Source of the DNA: Plesiomonas shigelloides
Lineage (GTDB): Bacteria; Pseudomonadota; Gammaproteobacteria; Enterobacterales; CAMTGL01
DNA: 64,000 bases
Direction of reading: 5' to 3'
Assembly: GCF_900087055.1 (NCBI RefSeq)
Contig: NZ_LT575468.1
Span: 2,421,773 to 2,485,772 of the forward strand
Every line of letters begins with the position of its first letter. Within the stretch, counting starts at the first letter, position 1. A program made the translations under genes and the position numbers. Below the pieces are notes generated by a model. It saw nothing but the letters and a program-made list of their open reading frames with translations, did not search any database and had not been told where the DNA came from. Positions 9,215-16,959 of the stretch are shown piece by piece.

Positions 9215-10858
9215 TTACTGTGCGTCCGCCAACACCTTATCGATGATTTGCACGGCTTGTTGCTCAATCAGCGCCAGATGCTCTGGGCCGACAAAGCTTT
9301 CACAATAAATCTTGTAGATATCCTCAGTACCGGATGGCCGCGCGGCAAACCACCCATTTTGCGTCACGATCTTCAATCCACCAATCGGTGCATTGTTGCC
9401 CGGAGCTCGGGTCAGACGCGCAATGATAGGATCGCCTGCCAGCGTTTCCGCACTCACCATCTCTGGTGACAAACGGCTGAGGATCGCTTTTTGCTGACTA
9501 TTGGCGACCGCCTGAATCCGCGAATAGCATGGCGAGCCAAATTGCTCGGCCAGTTTCTCGTAATGCTGCTGCGGGTTCATGCCGGTCACAGCCGTGATTT
9601 CCGCCGCCAACAAGCACAAGATGATGCCATCTTTATCGGTTGACCACGCAGTGCCGTCAAAGCGCAAGAAGGAGGCTCCGGCACTTTCTTCGCCACCAAA
9701 GCCTAACCAGCCTTCATGCAGACCATCAACAAACCACTTGAAGCCCACCGGCACTTCCACCAGACGGCGACCCAGTGCCGCAACCACGCGATCGATCATC
9801 GCACTGGAAACCAGCGTTTTACCAACGCCCACCTCTTCGCCCCATTGTGGACGATGACTGAACAGGTAATTGATGGCCACTGCCAGATAATGGTTCGGGT
9901 TCATCAGGCCGGTTGGTGTCACGATACCGTGGCGGTCATAGTCAGGATCGTTACCAAAAGCCAGATCAAACTTGTCTTTCAGCGCCAACAGACCGGCCAT
10001 CGCATACGGCGAAGAACAATCCATCCGGATCACGCCATCTTTATCCAATGACATAAAACGGAATGATGGATCGATCGCATCATTCACCAGCGTCAGATCT
10101 AGATTGTAGTGTTCGGCAATACGCTTCCAGTATTCAATACCCGACCCACCCAACGGATCGACACCCAGTTTCAGACCGGCGTTACGGATCGCGTCCATGT
10201 CCACGACATTGACCAGATCTTCCACGTACGGCTGCACCAAGTCTTGCTCCAGCAGCAGCTCATTTTGCTTAGCCTGCGCAAACGGAATGCGACGCACCTC
10301 CGCCAGATTGCCCGCAATCAGTTCATTGGCGCGCTGCTCAATGGCTTTGGTCAGGTTGGTATCGGCTGGGCCACCATTAGGCGGGTTGTATTTGATCCCG
10401 CCATCTTCCGGTGGATTGTGAGACGGCGTGATCACGATACCATCTGCCAGCACACCGTTGCTACGGTTGTGGCACAAAATGGTGTAGGAAACCGCTGGGG
10501 TCGGGGTAAAGCCATTATTTTCTTGGACAATCACCTGAATGCCATTAGCAATCAGCACTTCCAAAACCGAAATAAAGGCCGGCTCAGACAAGGCGTGGGT
10601 ATCTTTACCCACGATGCACGGGCCTAAGATCCCCTGCTTCATGCGCACTTCAGCAATAGCTTGCGCAATAGCCAGAATATGGGCTTCGTTGAAGCTATGG
10701 CGGGCCGAGCTGCCCCGATGACCAGAGGTCCCGAACTGTACCGCATGAGCGGCATTTTTCGGATCCGGTTGCAGAACATAGTATTCAGAAACCAGCTGAC
10801 CAATATTGATCAGATCGTCTTGCTGGGCCGGTTGACCGGCCCGCGGATGAATTGCCAT
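9215..10858 (-). CDS. pgm: Phosphoglucomutase
   Basis: Interconverts glucose-1-phosphate and glucose-6-phosphate, linking glycolysis with UDP-glucose, glycogen and LPS precursors. It is 547 residues (546 in E. coli). The active-site phosphoserine loop is in [17 protein letters not shown], the metal-binding loop in [13 protein letters not shown], and the sugar-specificity loop in [10 protein letters not shown]. The C-terminal phosphate-binding [12 protein letters not shown] is also present. It follows seqA by 20 bases on the same strand, the same operon as in E. coli. Confidence 0.97.
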   Translation of the reverse strand: MAIHPRAGQPAQQDDLINIGQLVSEYYVLQPDPKNAAHAVQFGTSGHRGSSARHSFNEAHILAIAQAIAEVRMKQGILGPCIVGKDTHALSEPAFISVLEVLIANGIQVIVQENNGFTPTPAVSYTILCHNRSNGVLADGIVITPSHNPPEDGGIKYNPPNGGPADTNLTKAIEQRANELIAGNLAEVRRIPFAQAKQNELLLEQDLVQPYVEDLVNVVDMDAIRNAGLKLGVDPLGGSGIEYWKRIAEHYNLDLTLVNDAIDPSFRFMSLDKDGVIRMDCSSPYAMAGLLALKDKFDLAFGNDPDYDRHGIVTPTGLMNPNHYLAVAINYLFSHRPQWGEEVGVGKTLVSSAMIDRVVAALGRRLVEVPVGFKWFVDGLHEGWLGFGGEESAGASFLRFDGTAWSTDKDGIILCLLAAEITAVTGMNPQQHYEKLAEQFGSPCYSRIQAVANSQQKAILSRLSPEMVSAETLAGDPIIARLTRAPGNNAPIGGLKIVTQNGWFAARPSGTEDIYKIYCESFVGPEHLALIEQQAVQIIDKVLADAQ

Positions 10859-10878
10859 ACGGCGTTACTCCCTAACGC

Positions 10879-11400
10879 TCAGATGGTGCCGCAAACTTTA
10901 TCCGTCAGTTCCGCGGGGAACTGCATCGCCGTCATGATCTGCTCGACCATGGCGCGTTTACGACCCGAGTTGGTGTTGGTAATGACCCAATAAGGGGTAC
11001 CCGGAATAGCTTTTGGCTTGGTGTGGGTGCCGTGCAGCAACAAGGTTGCCTCATCTTCGGCAAAATAAACCCGGGTACGACCGCGCAGCTCTTCTGTAGC
11101 GGCAGTAAATCCGCTTGGATCCAGCGAATACAAAGAAGAGAGGATCTGCATGAAACGACCGATCGCTTTAGTCTGGGCGGCATATTCATCTGACAACAGC
11201 AGCTCGCGCACGGCCCGTACACGATCGACTGAACACTCTTTTCCAGCATCACGGCTGACCACGATCCCGGCAGGACGTGGCTCGCTGCTCGGGGATAAAT
11301 TCAGCATGCGACGCAAAATGTCGGAGGCACTTTCTCCGATATGCTGTGTATGACCCGCAATAATACGGTACAGCTCTTCGTCTACTTCAATGATTTTCAT
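10879..11400 (-). CDS. seqA: Negative regulator of replication initiation SeqA
   Basis: Binds hemimethylated GATC sites, sequesters oriC after initiation and organises new DNA behind the fork. The 173-residue protein (181 in E. coli) has the N-terminal oligomerisation segment starting MKIIEVDEELYRIIAG and the C-terminal DNA-binding domain. That domain includes GRKRAMVEQIMTAMQFP and ends PAELTDKVCGTI. The linker (about 35-60) is shorter than in E. coli. Presence implies a Dam-methylation system elsewhere in the genome. First gene of seqA-pgm, divergent from ybfF. Confidence 0.97.
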   Translation of the reverse strand: MKIIEVDEELYRIIAGHTQHIGESASDILRRMLNLSPSSEPRPAGIVVSRDAGKECSVDRVRAVRELLLSDEYAAQTKAIGRFMQILSSLYSLDPSGFTAATEELRGRTRVYFAEDEATLLLHGTHTKPKAIPGTPYWVITNTNSGRKRAMVEQIMTAMQFPAELTDKVCGTI

Positions 11401-11439
11401 GTCGATCCAATGTCGTTCTCTTGCATGAATAACTCGGCG

Positions 11440-11468
11440 ATTATACCTTCTCAGGCCATGATTCTCTA
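11440..11468 (-). promoter_or_regulatory. Candidate seqA promoter
   Basis: Minus strand: TAGAGA (11468-11463), a 17-base spacer, and a perfect TATAAT (11445-11440). The -10 lies about 40 bases upstream of the seqA ATG. Confidence 0.5.
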
Positions 11469-11489
11469 TACACCAACTTGGTTTAGCTC

Positions 11490-12254
11490 ATGATCAACTA
11501 CAAACAACAGGGAGAAGGTCCGGTACTGGTGCTGATCCACGGTCTGTTCGGCACGCTGGATAACCTCGGCTTACTGGCTCGCGATCTGGTTAATGACTAC
11601 CGGATCATTCAGGTCGATCTGCGTAATCACGGCCAGAGTTTTCATAACACAGAGATGAATTATGAGGCCATGGCCGCGGATGTGCTGCAACTGCTGGATC
11701 AGTTGCAGATCCCGCAAGCGAGCTTCATCGGTCACTCGATGGGGGGCAAAGTCGCCATGAAGATTGCCCAGCTCGCACCAACGCGCGTTGAACAATTGGT
11801 GGTGCTGGATATGTCACCGGTAGATTACCAAACTCGCCGCCACGATCAGGTGTTCAGCGCCCTGCATGCCGTCGACCAAGCGCGTCCAACGCGCCGTGCA
11901 CAAGCTGCCGAACTGATGCGCCACCATCTCAAAGAAGAAGGCGTGATCCAGTTTTTGCTTAAATCTTTTGCGCCCAGCGATGAGAGCAGCTGGCGCTTTG
12001 CCGTGCGTGAGCTAGAAAACAACTATCCGCAGATTGTCGGCTGGAATGAAGGTACGCCGTTTAATAAACCGGTGCTGTTCATCAAAGGCGAACACTCCCC
12101 CTACATTCAAGACAAATTCCGCCCCGATATTTTGCGCCAGTTTCCACAAGCGAAAGCCCATGTGATTCAGGGAACCGGACATTGGCTGCACGCGGAAAAA
12201 CCAGACGCGGTATTACGCGCAATCCGGCGCTTTCTCAATGCGGATTCCCGTTAA
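11490..12254 (+). CDS. ybfF: Alpha/beta-hydrolase esterase YbfF
   Basis: Acyl-CoA/ester hydrolase of the alpha/beta fold. It is 254 residues, like E. coli YbfF, and the alignment is strong throughout. Nucleophile Ser83 sits in the GHSMGG elbow, and the catalytic histidine is His231 in GTGHWLHAEKPD. The oxyanion-loop HGLFGTLDNLG is near residue 18. The C-terminal AVLRAIRRFLN matches E. coli. Divergent from seqA, as in E. coli. Physiological substrate is unknown. The promoter of the next operon begins inside its last codons. Confidence 0.93.
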   Translation: MINYKQQGEGPVLVLIHGLFGTLDNLGLLARDLVNDYRIIQVDLRNHGQSFHNTEMNYEAMAADVLQLLDQLQIPQASFIGHSMGGKVAMKIAQLAPTRVEQLVVLDMSPVDYQTRRHDQVFSALHAVDQARPTRRAQAAELMRHHLKEEGVIQFLLKSFAPSDESSWRFAVRELENNYPQIVGWNEGTPFNKPVLFIKGEHSPYIQDKFRPDILRQFPQAKAHVIQGTGHWLHAEKPDAVLRAIRRFLNADSR

Positions 12255-12279
12255 CAGGGAACAAGGGCTATGGTATAGT
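12251..12279 (+). promoter_or_regulatory. Promoter of the DUF2788-ybfE-fldA operon
   Basis: TTAACA (12251-12256), exactly 17 bases, then TATAGT (12274-12279) with an extended -10 TG at 12271-12272. Transcription would start near 12286, 30 bases before the first gene. The -35 overlaps the ybfF stop codon. Confidence 0.7.
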
Positions 12280-12315
12280 TCCGGCTTAAACTGACGGGCT
12301 AAATGGAATTGCCAC

Positions 12316-12537
12316 ATGCTTTATAAGCACATGGAAACTATTGAGGCGATTGGCCTTGATTTATTCTTTATTGTCCTCTTCTTTTTTATAGGGATGGCAA
12401 TTCAGGACGTGCTAAAACGTGGCAATGTTCCCCCGTTTGGCCGCCGCATTGTCTGGCTGGTTTTGTTTCTTGGATGTGCAGGCTTCGTTGCCAAAGGTCT
12501 GATCCAGCTCTACTGGGAAGGCGCTGGTATCGGTTGA
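12316..12537 (+). CDS. DUF2788 small membrane protein
   Basis: A 73-residue protein with two hydrophobic helices (about residues 16-32 and 45-65) joined by the basic, conserved-looking loop LKRGNVPPFGRR. This matches the DUF2788 family of gammaproteobacterial inner-membrane proteins, whose function is not known. The first ATG has a GGA nine bases upstream; a second in-frame ATG at 12331 lacks a Shine-Dalgarno. It leads an operon with ybfE (30-base gap) and fldA, which ties it to conditions under which flavodoxin is made. E. coli lacks this gene at the locus. Confidence 0.75.
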   Translation: MLYKHMETIEAIGLDLFFIVLFFFIGMAIQDVLKRGNVPPFGRRIVWLVLFLGCAGFVAKGLIQLYWEGAGIG

Positions 12538-12567
12538 TTCTTAGCAAGAGCAGCACTTGTAGTTCAA

Positions 12568-12882
12568 ATGGCAAAAGAAAATACAGACCGTACCACTCTT
12601 GATTTGTTTGCTGACGAACGTCGTCCCGGTCGTCCAAAAACAAACCCGCTTCCCCGGCATGAACAGTTACGGATTAATAAGCGTAATCAGCTCAAGCGCG
12701 ATAAATCCAAAGGATTACGCCGAATTGAACTGAAAGTCGATAGCCGGGTGGTGGAAGCATTAAACGTGCTGGCTCACGAGCAACAAATGAGCCGCAGTGA
12801 ACTGATCGAACAAATTTTGCTGGAAAAGTTGGGCTTGGATGCGGAAGAATTCGCGCTAAACCTGACTGACAGCCCGAAATGA
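12568..12882 (+). CDS. ybfE: LexA-regulated-family protein YbfE
   Basis: A 104-residue protein closely matching E. coli YbfE (97 residues). The N-terminal MAKENTDRTTLDLFA and the RPGRPKTNPL block are nearly identical. The C-terminal half looks like a ribbon-helix-helix fold (LKVDSRVVEALNVLAHEQQMSRSELIEQIL), as in small DNA-binding regulators. In E. coli ybfE is LexA-regulated. I looked for a CTG-N10-CAG SOS box in the upstream region and did not find a convincing one, so SOS control is not shown here. It sits 18 bases before fldA, the E. coli arrangement. Confidence 0.9.
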   Translation: MAKENTDRTTLDLFADERRPGRPKTNPLPRHEQLRINKRNQLKRDKSKGLRRIELKVDSRVVEALNVLAHEQQMSRSELIEQILLEKLGLDAEEFALNLTDSPK

Positions 12883-12900
12883 ACGCTAAGGTATAAGAGA

Positions 12901-13428
12901 ATGGCAAGTGTAGGAATTTTCTTTGGCAGCGATACCGGCAATACCGAAAACATTGCCAAGATGATCCAAAAACAGCTGGGCAAACACCTGGTGGACGTAC
13001 GTGACATCGCCAAAAGCAGCAAAGAAGACATCGACAACTTCGATCTGCTGCTGCTGGGTATCCCAACTTGGTACTACGGTGAAGCGCAGTGTGATTGGGA
13101 TGATTTCTTCCCTACTCTGGAAGAAATTGATTTCAACAACAAGCTGGTTGCCATTTTCGGCTGCGGCGATCAAGAAGACTATGCTGAGTACTTCTGTGAC
13201 GCAATGGGCTCTCTGCGTGACATCGTAGAAGCGCGTGGTGGCGTGATCGTCGGTCACTGGCCAACTGCCGGTTACCACTTTGAAGCGTCTAAGGCACTGG
13301 TCGATGACCAGAACTTCGTCGGTCTGTGCATCGATGAAGACCGCCAGCCAGAGCTGACTGCCGAGCGTGTCGAGAAGTGGGTGAAGCAAGTATACGAAGA
13401 GATGTGTCTGGCCGAGCTGGATAACTAA
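12901..13428 (+). CDS. fldA: Flavodoxin I
   Basis: FMN electron carrier that feeds reducing power to radical-SAM and other reductive enzymes; LipA and MiaB in this window are typical users of the flavodoxin/flavodoxin-reductase system. It is 175 residues with the phosphate-binding loop GSDTGNTE (9-16). The flavin-stacking regions are around PTWYYGEAQCDWDD (near 55-70) and FGCGDQEDYAEYF (near 86-98), as in long-chain flavodoxins. Last gene of its operon. A terminator follows at 13500. Confidence 0.97.
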   Translation: MASVGIFFGSDTGNTENIAKMIQKQLGKHLVDVRDIAKSSKEDIDNFDLLLLGIPTWYYGEAQCDWDDFFPTLEEIDFNNKLVAIFGCGDQEDYAEYFCDAMGSLRDIVEARGGVIVGHWPTAGYHFEASKALVDDQNFVGLCIDEDRQPELTAERVEKWVKQVYEEMCLAELDN

Positions 13429-13499
13429 ATCTAGATAGCGAATGTCTCGCTAACGTCAATCTTGCTGCCCGGCCTCATCATGGGGCAACAGGCATCCGC

Positions 13500-13535
13500 A
13501 ATAAAGCCGGCATTTAGCCGGCTTTATTCTTTTCA
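13500..13535 (+). terminator. fldA terminator overlapping the DUF4442 stop codon
   Basis: A 12-bp perfect stem AATAAAGCCGGC/GCCGGCTTTATT with a 5-base loop, then CTTTTC. The convergent DUF4442 gene ends inside the loop (stop 13514-13516), so the right arm also encodes its last residues. Confidence 0.8.
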
Positions 13536-14059
13536 TGCGGCTTATCACCCGTTGCGAAATGCGGCCGATGCGCATCTAACGGCGCGACCACCTCTTCGGT
13601 TTTGCACTTACGCCGCACGTACAGGGTGCGGTTCACCCGTGCAACTATCTCGCCCTGCGCATCTTTAATCGCCACCGTAAACTGCGGCAAACATTTCTCA
13701 CCATTGGCGGTAGCCGCCAAAATCTCTTCATAACGGCCTTCACTGATTTCGAAACTGGCGGTGAGCTTACCCCAGCCAGGGCGGATGAAATCAATGTCTG
13801 CCGCTTTATCCCAGACCATGTAATCTGGCCCTAAGCGCCCAATGAGCATCAAGGCATAAATCGGATCGGTCATGGCAAACAGGCTGCCGCCAAACTGACT
13901 GCGATTGATGTTTTTATTCCACCAGCGAAACGCCAAGGTCACTTCGCAACAGCGAAAATCACGGTCTAGACGACGAATACGAATACCGGCCCCGAAAAAG
14001 GGTGGCCAGAGATTCAACGCCCAACGGAAGATCCACGCACGAAACAAAAAGGCTGGCAT
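13514..14059 (-). CDS. DUF4442 / hot-dog-fold thioesterase-like protein
   Basis: A 181-residue protein resembling the DUF4442 branch of hot-dog-fold (PaaI-like) thioesterases. The central pattern NINRSQFGGSLFAMTDPIYALMLI corresponds to the long central helix and its preceding loop, where family members place the active site. Neither substrate nor catalytic residue can be named from sequence. The C-terminal 25 residues are charged and probably disordered (ends HEKNKAG). The ATG follows AGGAT at suitable spacing. It is convergent with fldA and divergent from fur. Function remains a family-level inference. Confidence 0.72.
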   Translation of the reverse strand: MPAFLFRAWIFRWALNLWPPFFGAGIRIRRLDRDFRCCEVTLAFRWWNKNINRSQFGGSLFAMTDPIYALMLIGRLGPDYMVWDKAADIDFIRPGWGKLTASFEISEGRYEEILAATANGEKCLPQFTVAIKDAQGEIVARVNRTLYVRRKCKTEEVVAPLDAHRPHFATGDKPHEKNKAG

Positions 14060-14174
14060 GCGGTTTATCCTGTTATCCTTGTCGACAGAGCAAAAACTCT
14101 ACCAAACAATAACATTTGCGCAACCATTTTGTTTTTATCTGGGATTTACGGTTTTAACTTGGTTACGCACCTCT

Positions 14175-14180
14175 TATAAT
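14175..14180 (+). promoter_or_regulatory. Candidate fur promoter (-10)
   Basis: A perfect TATAAT at 14175-14180, with a weak TTTAAC -35 at 14153-14158 (16-base spacer). It lies about 120 bases before the fur ATG. I see no clear 19-bp Fur box. Confidence 0.45.
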
Positions 14181-14301
14181 GCTAGTCACTCTCATTTCTA
14201 CTCCGGTCGCCATGTCCGATGTAGATAACCGTCCGGCATAGAGATATCGATAGATAGACATACCCTCTGCCCAGACCAAAAAAATCAGGAACGCTGGATA
14301 T

Positions 14302-14751
14302 ATGACAGATAATAATACTGCGCTAAAAAAAGCCGGTCTGAAGGTCACGTTACCGCGGCTGAAAATCCTTGAACTGCTCCAGACTGGGGATTGTCAGCAT
14401 ATCAGTGCGGAAGATCTGTATAAAAAGCTGATCGATATGGGTGAAGAGATCGGTCTGGCTACGGTATACCGTGTACTGAACCAGTTTGATGATGCCGGCA
14501 TCGTCAGCCGCCACAACTTTGAAGGCGGCAAATCAGTCTTCGAACTGACCCAGCAACATCACCATGATCACCTGATCTGCCTTGATTGCGGCAAAGTGAT
14601 TGAATTTAGTGATGACTTTATCGAGCAGCGGCAAAAAGAGATTGCCCAGCGTTATGGGATCCGTCTGACCAACCACAGTCTGTACCTGTACGGTCACTGC
14701 GCCGATGGCGACTGCCGTCAGAACGAAAGCCTGCACGATCCGAAAAACTGA
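14302..14751 (+). CDS. fur: Ferric uptake regulator
   Basis: Fe(II)-dependent repressor of iron acquisition. The 149-residue protein (148 in E. coli) has the winged-helix DNA-binding domain (about 1-82). The metal sites include His86-His90 (HHHDH) and the structural zinc cysteines Cys93 and Cys96 (CLDC), with further cysteines in GHCADGDC near the C-terminus. Its N-terminal 25 residues are identical to E. coli. As in E. coli it follows fldA, though here a convergent gene intervenes. A short upstream open frame is noted in the findings. Confidence 0.98.
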   Translation: MTDNNTALKKAGLKVTLPRLKILELLQTGDCQHISAEDLYKKLIDMGEEIGLATVYRVLNQFDDAGIVSRHNFEGGKSVFELTQQHHHDHLICLDCGKVIEFSDDFIEQRQKEIAQRYGIRLTNHSLYLYGHCADGDCRQNESLHDPKN

Positions 14752-14792
14752 TTCGGCGAGCTTATCCTCGGTCAGTCGCTAACTGGATCGCT

Positions 14793-14823
14793 CTGGTTAT
14801 CTGGTTATCTGGTTATCTGGTTA
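14793..14823 (+). repeat. 8-bp tandem repeat, 3.9 copies
   Basis: CTGGTTAT is repeated without mismatch at 14793, 14801 and 14809, with 7 more matching bases at 14817-14823. It lies between fur and the shared fur/glnS terminator. A pure short repeat of this kind is prone to slipped-strand length change. Confidence 0.95.
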
Positions 14824-14884
14824 ATAGTACTGACATAGGCATGACATCACCGCGTCACTCATGATGTTAAAAGACAAGTCACAT

Positions 14885-14916
14885 AAAAAAAGCGCAGTCT
14901 AGACTGCGCTTTTTTA
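14885..14916. terminator. Bidirectional terminator between fur and glnS
   Basis: The palindrome AGCGCAGTCTAGACTGCGCT is flanked by A-runs on the left and T-runs on the right, so it can stop transcription from fur (plus) and glnS (minus). Confidence 0.9.
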
Positions 14917-14999
14917 TTCGCCATCATTGAGCATATTAACCGGCCAAGAGATCAAGACCGGTTAACCCATACTCGCCTTACCGGCTTAGCTTGCGTGAT

Positions 15000-16661
15000 T
15001 TAGCCTGCTTGATAAGTATCACGCAGACCCACAGTACGGTTAAAGACCAGATGCTCCGCCGATGAGTCTTTGCTATCTACGCAGAAGTAACCTTCACGCT
15101 CGAACTGATAGGCTTTTTCTGCTGGGGCTTGCGCCAAGCTTGGCTCAACCACACCACGGCGGATCACTAAGCTCTCTGGGTTGATGGTCGACAGGAAATC
15201 ATCTGCCGCTGCCGGGTTAGCCACGCTGAACAGACGGTCGTAGACACGAATTTCAGCTGGCACACCTTTATCCGCAGACACCCAGTGGATCACGCCCTTC
15301 ACTTTACGGCCATCGGCTGGATCTTTACCCAGTGTATCGGCATCGTAAGTACAGAAGACGGTCTGGATGTTGCCTTCGGCATCTTTCTCAACGCGTTCTG
15401 CTTTGATCACGTACGCATTACGCAGACGCACTTCTTTGCCCAGCACCAGACGCTTGTACTGCTTATTGGCTTCTTCACGGAAGTCTGCGCGATCGATAAA
15501 GATCTCACGGGTAAATGGCAGCTCACGCGTGCCCATTTCCGCTTTGTTCGGATGCACTGGCGCTTGCAGCACTTCCAGATGACCTTCTGGCAAGTTCTCA
15601 ATCACCACGCGAACCGGATCCAGAACCGCCATCGCACGCGGCGCGTTCTCGTTCAGATCTTCACGGATACAAGCTTCCAGCGCCGACATCTCCACCAAGT
15701 TATCCTGCTTGGTCACACCGATACGACGGCAGAACTCACGGATAGACTCTGGAGTATAACCACGACGACGCAGGCCGGAGATAGTCGGCATACGTGGATC
15801 GTCCCAACCGCTCACCACTTGCTCGGTCACCAACTGGTTCAGCTTACGCTTAGACATGATGGCGTATTCGAGATTCAGACGAGAGAACTCGTACTGACGT
15901 GGATGGCAAGGAATAGTGATGTTATCCAGTACCCAGTCGTACAGACGACGGTTATCTTGGAACTCCAGCGTACAGATGGAATGGGTGATCCCTTCCAGCG
16001 CATCGGAAATGCAGTGGGTGAAGTCGTACATCGGGTAGATGCACCACTTGTTGCCGGTCTGATGGTGCTCAGCAAACTTGATACGGTAGATAACCGGATC
16101 GCGCATCACGATGAACGGAGAGGCCATGTCGATTTTGGCACGCAGACACGCGCTACCTTCGGCAAACTCACCGTTTTTCATCTTCTCGAACAGCGCCAAG
16201 TTCTCTTCTACGCTGCGATCACGATACGGGCTGTTTTTACCCGGCTCAGTCAGGGTGCCGCGGTATTCGCGCATTTGCTCAGCAGTCAGCTCATCCACAT
16301 ACGCCAGACCTTTTTGGATCAGCTCAATCGCATACTGATGCAGCTGATCAAAATAGTCGGATGAATAGCAGATATCCCCACTCCACTCAAAACCCAGCCA
16401 TTTCACGTCGTTCTGGATAGATTCCACGAACTCCATGTCTTCTTTTGCCGGGTTAGTATCATCAAAGCGCAGGTTGCACTGACCCTGATAATCCTTGGCA
16501 ATGCCGAAGTTCAGGCAGATAGATTTGGCATGACCGATATGCAGATAGCCATTTGGCTCCGGCGGAAAACGGGTATGCACGCTGGTATGTTTACCGGACG
16601 CCAGATCTTCATCGATGATCTGACGGATAAAGTTAGTCGGGCGGGCTTCAGCCTCACTCAT
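15000..16661 (-). CDS. glnS: Glutaminyl-tRNA synthetase
   Basis: Charges tRNA-Gln; the five tRNA-Gln copies at 30 kb are its substrates. The class I enzyme has 553 residues (554 in E. coli), with the HIGH motif at 41-44 ([10 protein letters not shown]) and the second signature as MSKRK near residue 270. The C-terminal beta-barrel anticodon-binding domain ends [11 protein letters not shown]. The start is the ATG at 16661, preceded by GAGGG, giving the E. coli-length protein. The frame stays open 32 codons further upstream without homology. It stands between the fur terminator and the chb terminator as a single-gene unit. Confidence 0.97.
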   Translation of the reverse strand: MSEAEARPTNFIRQIIDEDLASGKHTSVHTRFPPEPNGYLHIGHAKSICLNFGIAKDYQGQCNLRFDDTNPAKEDMEFVESIQNDVKWLGFEWSGDICYSSDYFDQLHQYAIELIQKGLAYVDELTAEQMREYRGTLTEPGKNSPYRDRSVEENLALFEKMKNGEFAEGSACLRAKIDMASPFIVMRDPVIYRIKFAEHHQTGNKWCIYPMYDFTHCISDALEGITHSICTLEFQDNRRLYDWVLDNITIPCHPRQYEFSRLNLEYAIMSKRKLNQLVTEQVVSGWDDPRMPTISGLRRRGYTPESIREFCRRIGVTKQDNLVEMSALEACIREDLNENAPRAMAVLDPVRVVIENLPEGHLEVLQAPVHPNKAEMGTRELPFTREIFIDRADFREEANKQYKRLVLGKEVRLRNAYVIKAERVEKDAEGNIQTVFCTYDADTLGKDPADGRKVKGVIHWVSADKGVPAEIRVYDRLFSVANPAAADDFLSTINPESLVIRRGVVEPSLAQAPAEKAYQFEREGYFCVDSKDSSAEHLVFNRTVGLRDTYQAG

Positions 16662-16762
16662 TTTTTTACCCTCACTCGCGGTGATGCAACAACATAACCT
16701 AGTATCATCCACAATACCTGTGCTGCAAACAACTGTTGCAGACACAATACTGCACAAAAACC

Positions 16763-16789
16763 GAAAAAAAACCCGCCATTAGGCGGGTT
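16763..16789 (-). terminator. Terminator downstream of chb
   Basis: Minus strand: 8-bp stem AACCCGCC/GGCGGGTT with a 4-base loop followed by eight T. It separates chb from glnS. Confidence 0.9.
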
Positions 16790-16906
16790 GAACCGAGCAC
16801 AACATGCACAAAGTGTGTGAAGACGGCGTTCGCCGCCAAAATCCTCCCGTGGCAAGCGTCGGGGAGGCAATCATGTCCCGTTTAGGAAGTTGGCCAATAC
16901 CGCTTC

Positions 16907-16931
16907 CCTTACCGGCGGCCAACCGGTAAGG
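16907..16931. repeat. 9-bp inverted repeat between chb and glnS
   Basis: CCTTACCGG (16907-16915) and CCGGTAAGG (16923-16931) form a perfect stem with a 7-base loop, about 30 bases past the chb stop. No T-run follows, so it could be an mRNA-stabilising 3' stem rather than a terminator. Confidence 0.6.
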
Positions 16932-16959
16932 AAATTTACCGAGGGATAAACCTCAACGC

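Noticed and set aside
12255-12567. LexA/SOS box for ybfE
   Set aside because: ybfE is LexA-regulated in E. coli, but I found no convincing CTG-N10-CAG palindrome in the upstream region here.
15285-16364. 359-codon plus-strand frame opposite glnS
   Set aside because: Antisense to a certain gene; no domain, no promoter or Shine-Dalgarno.
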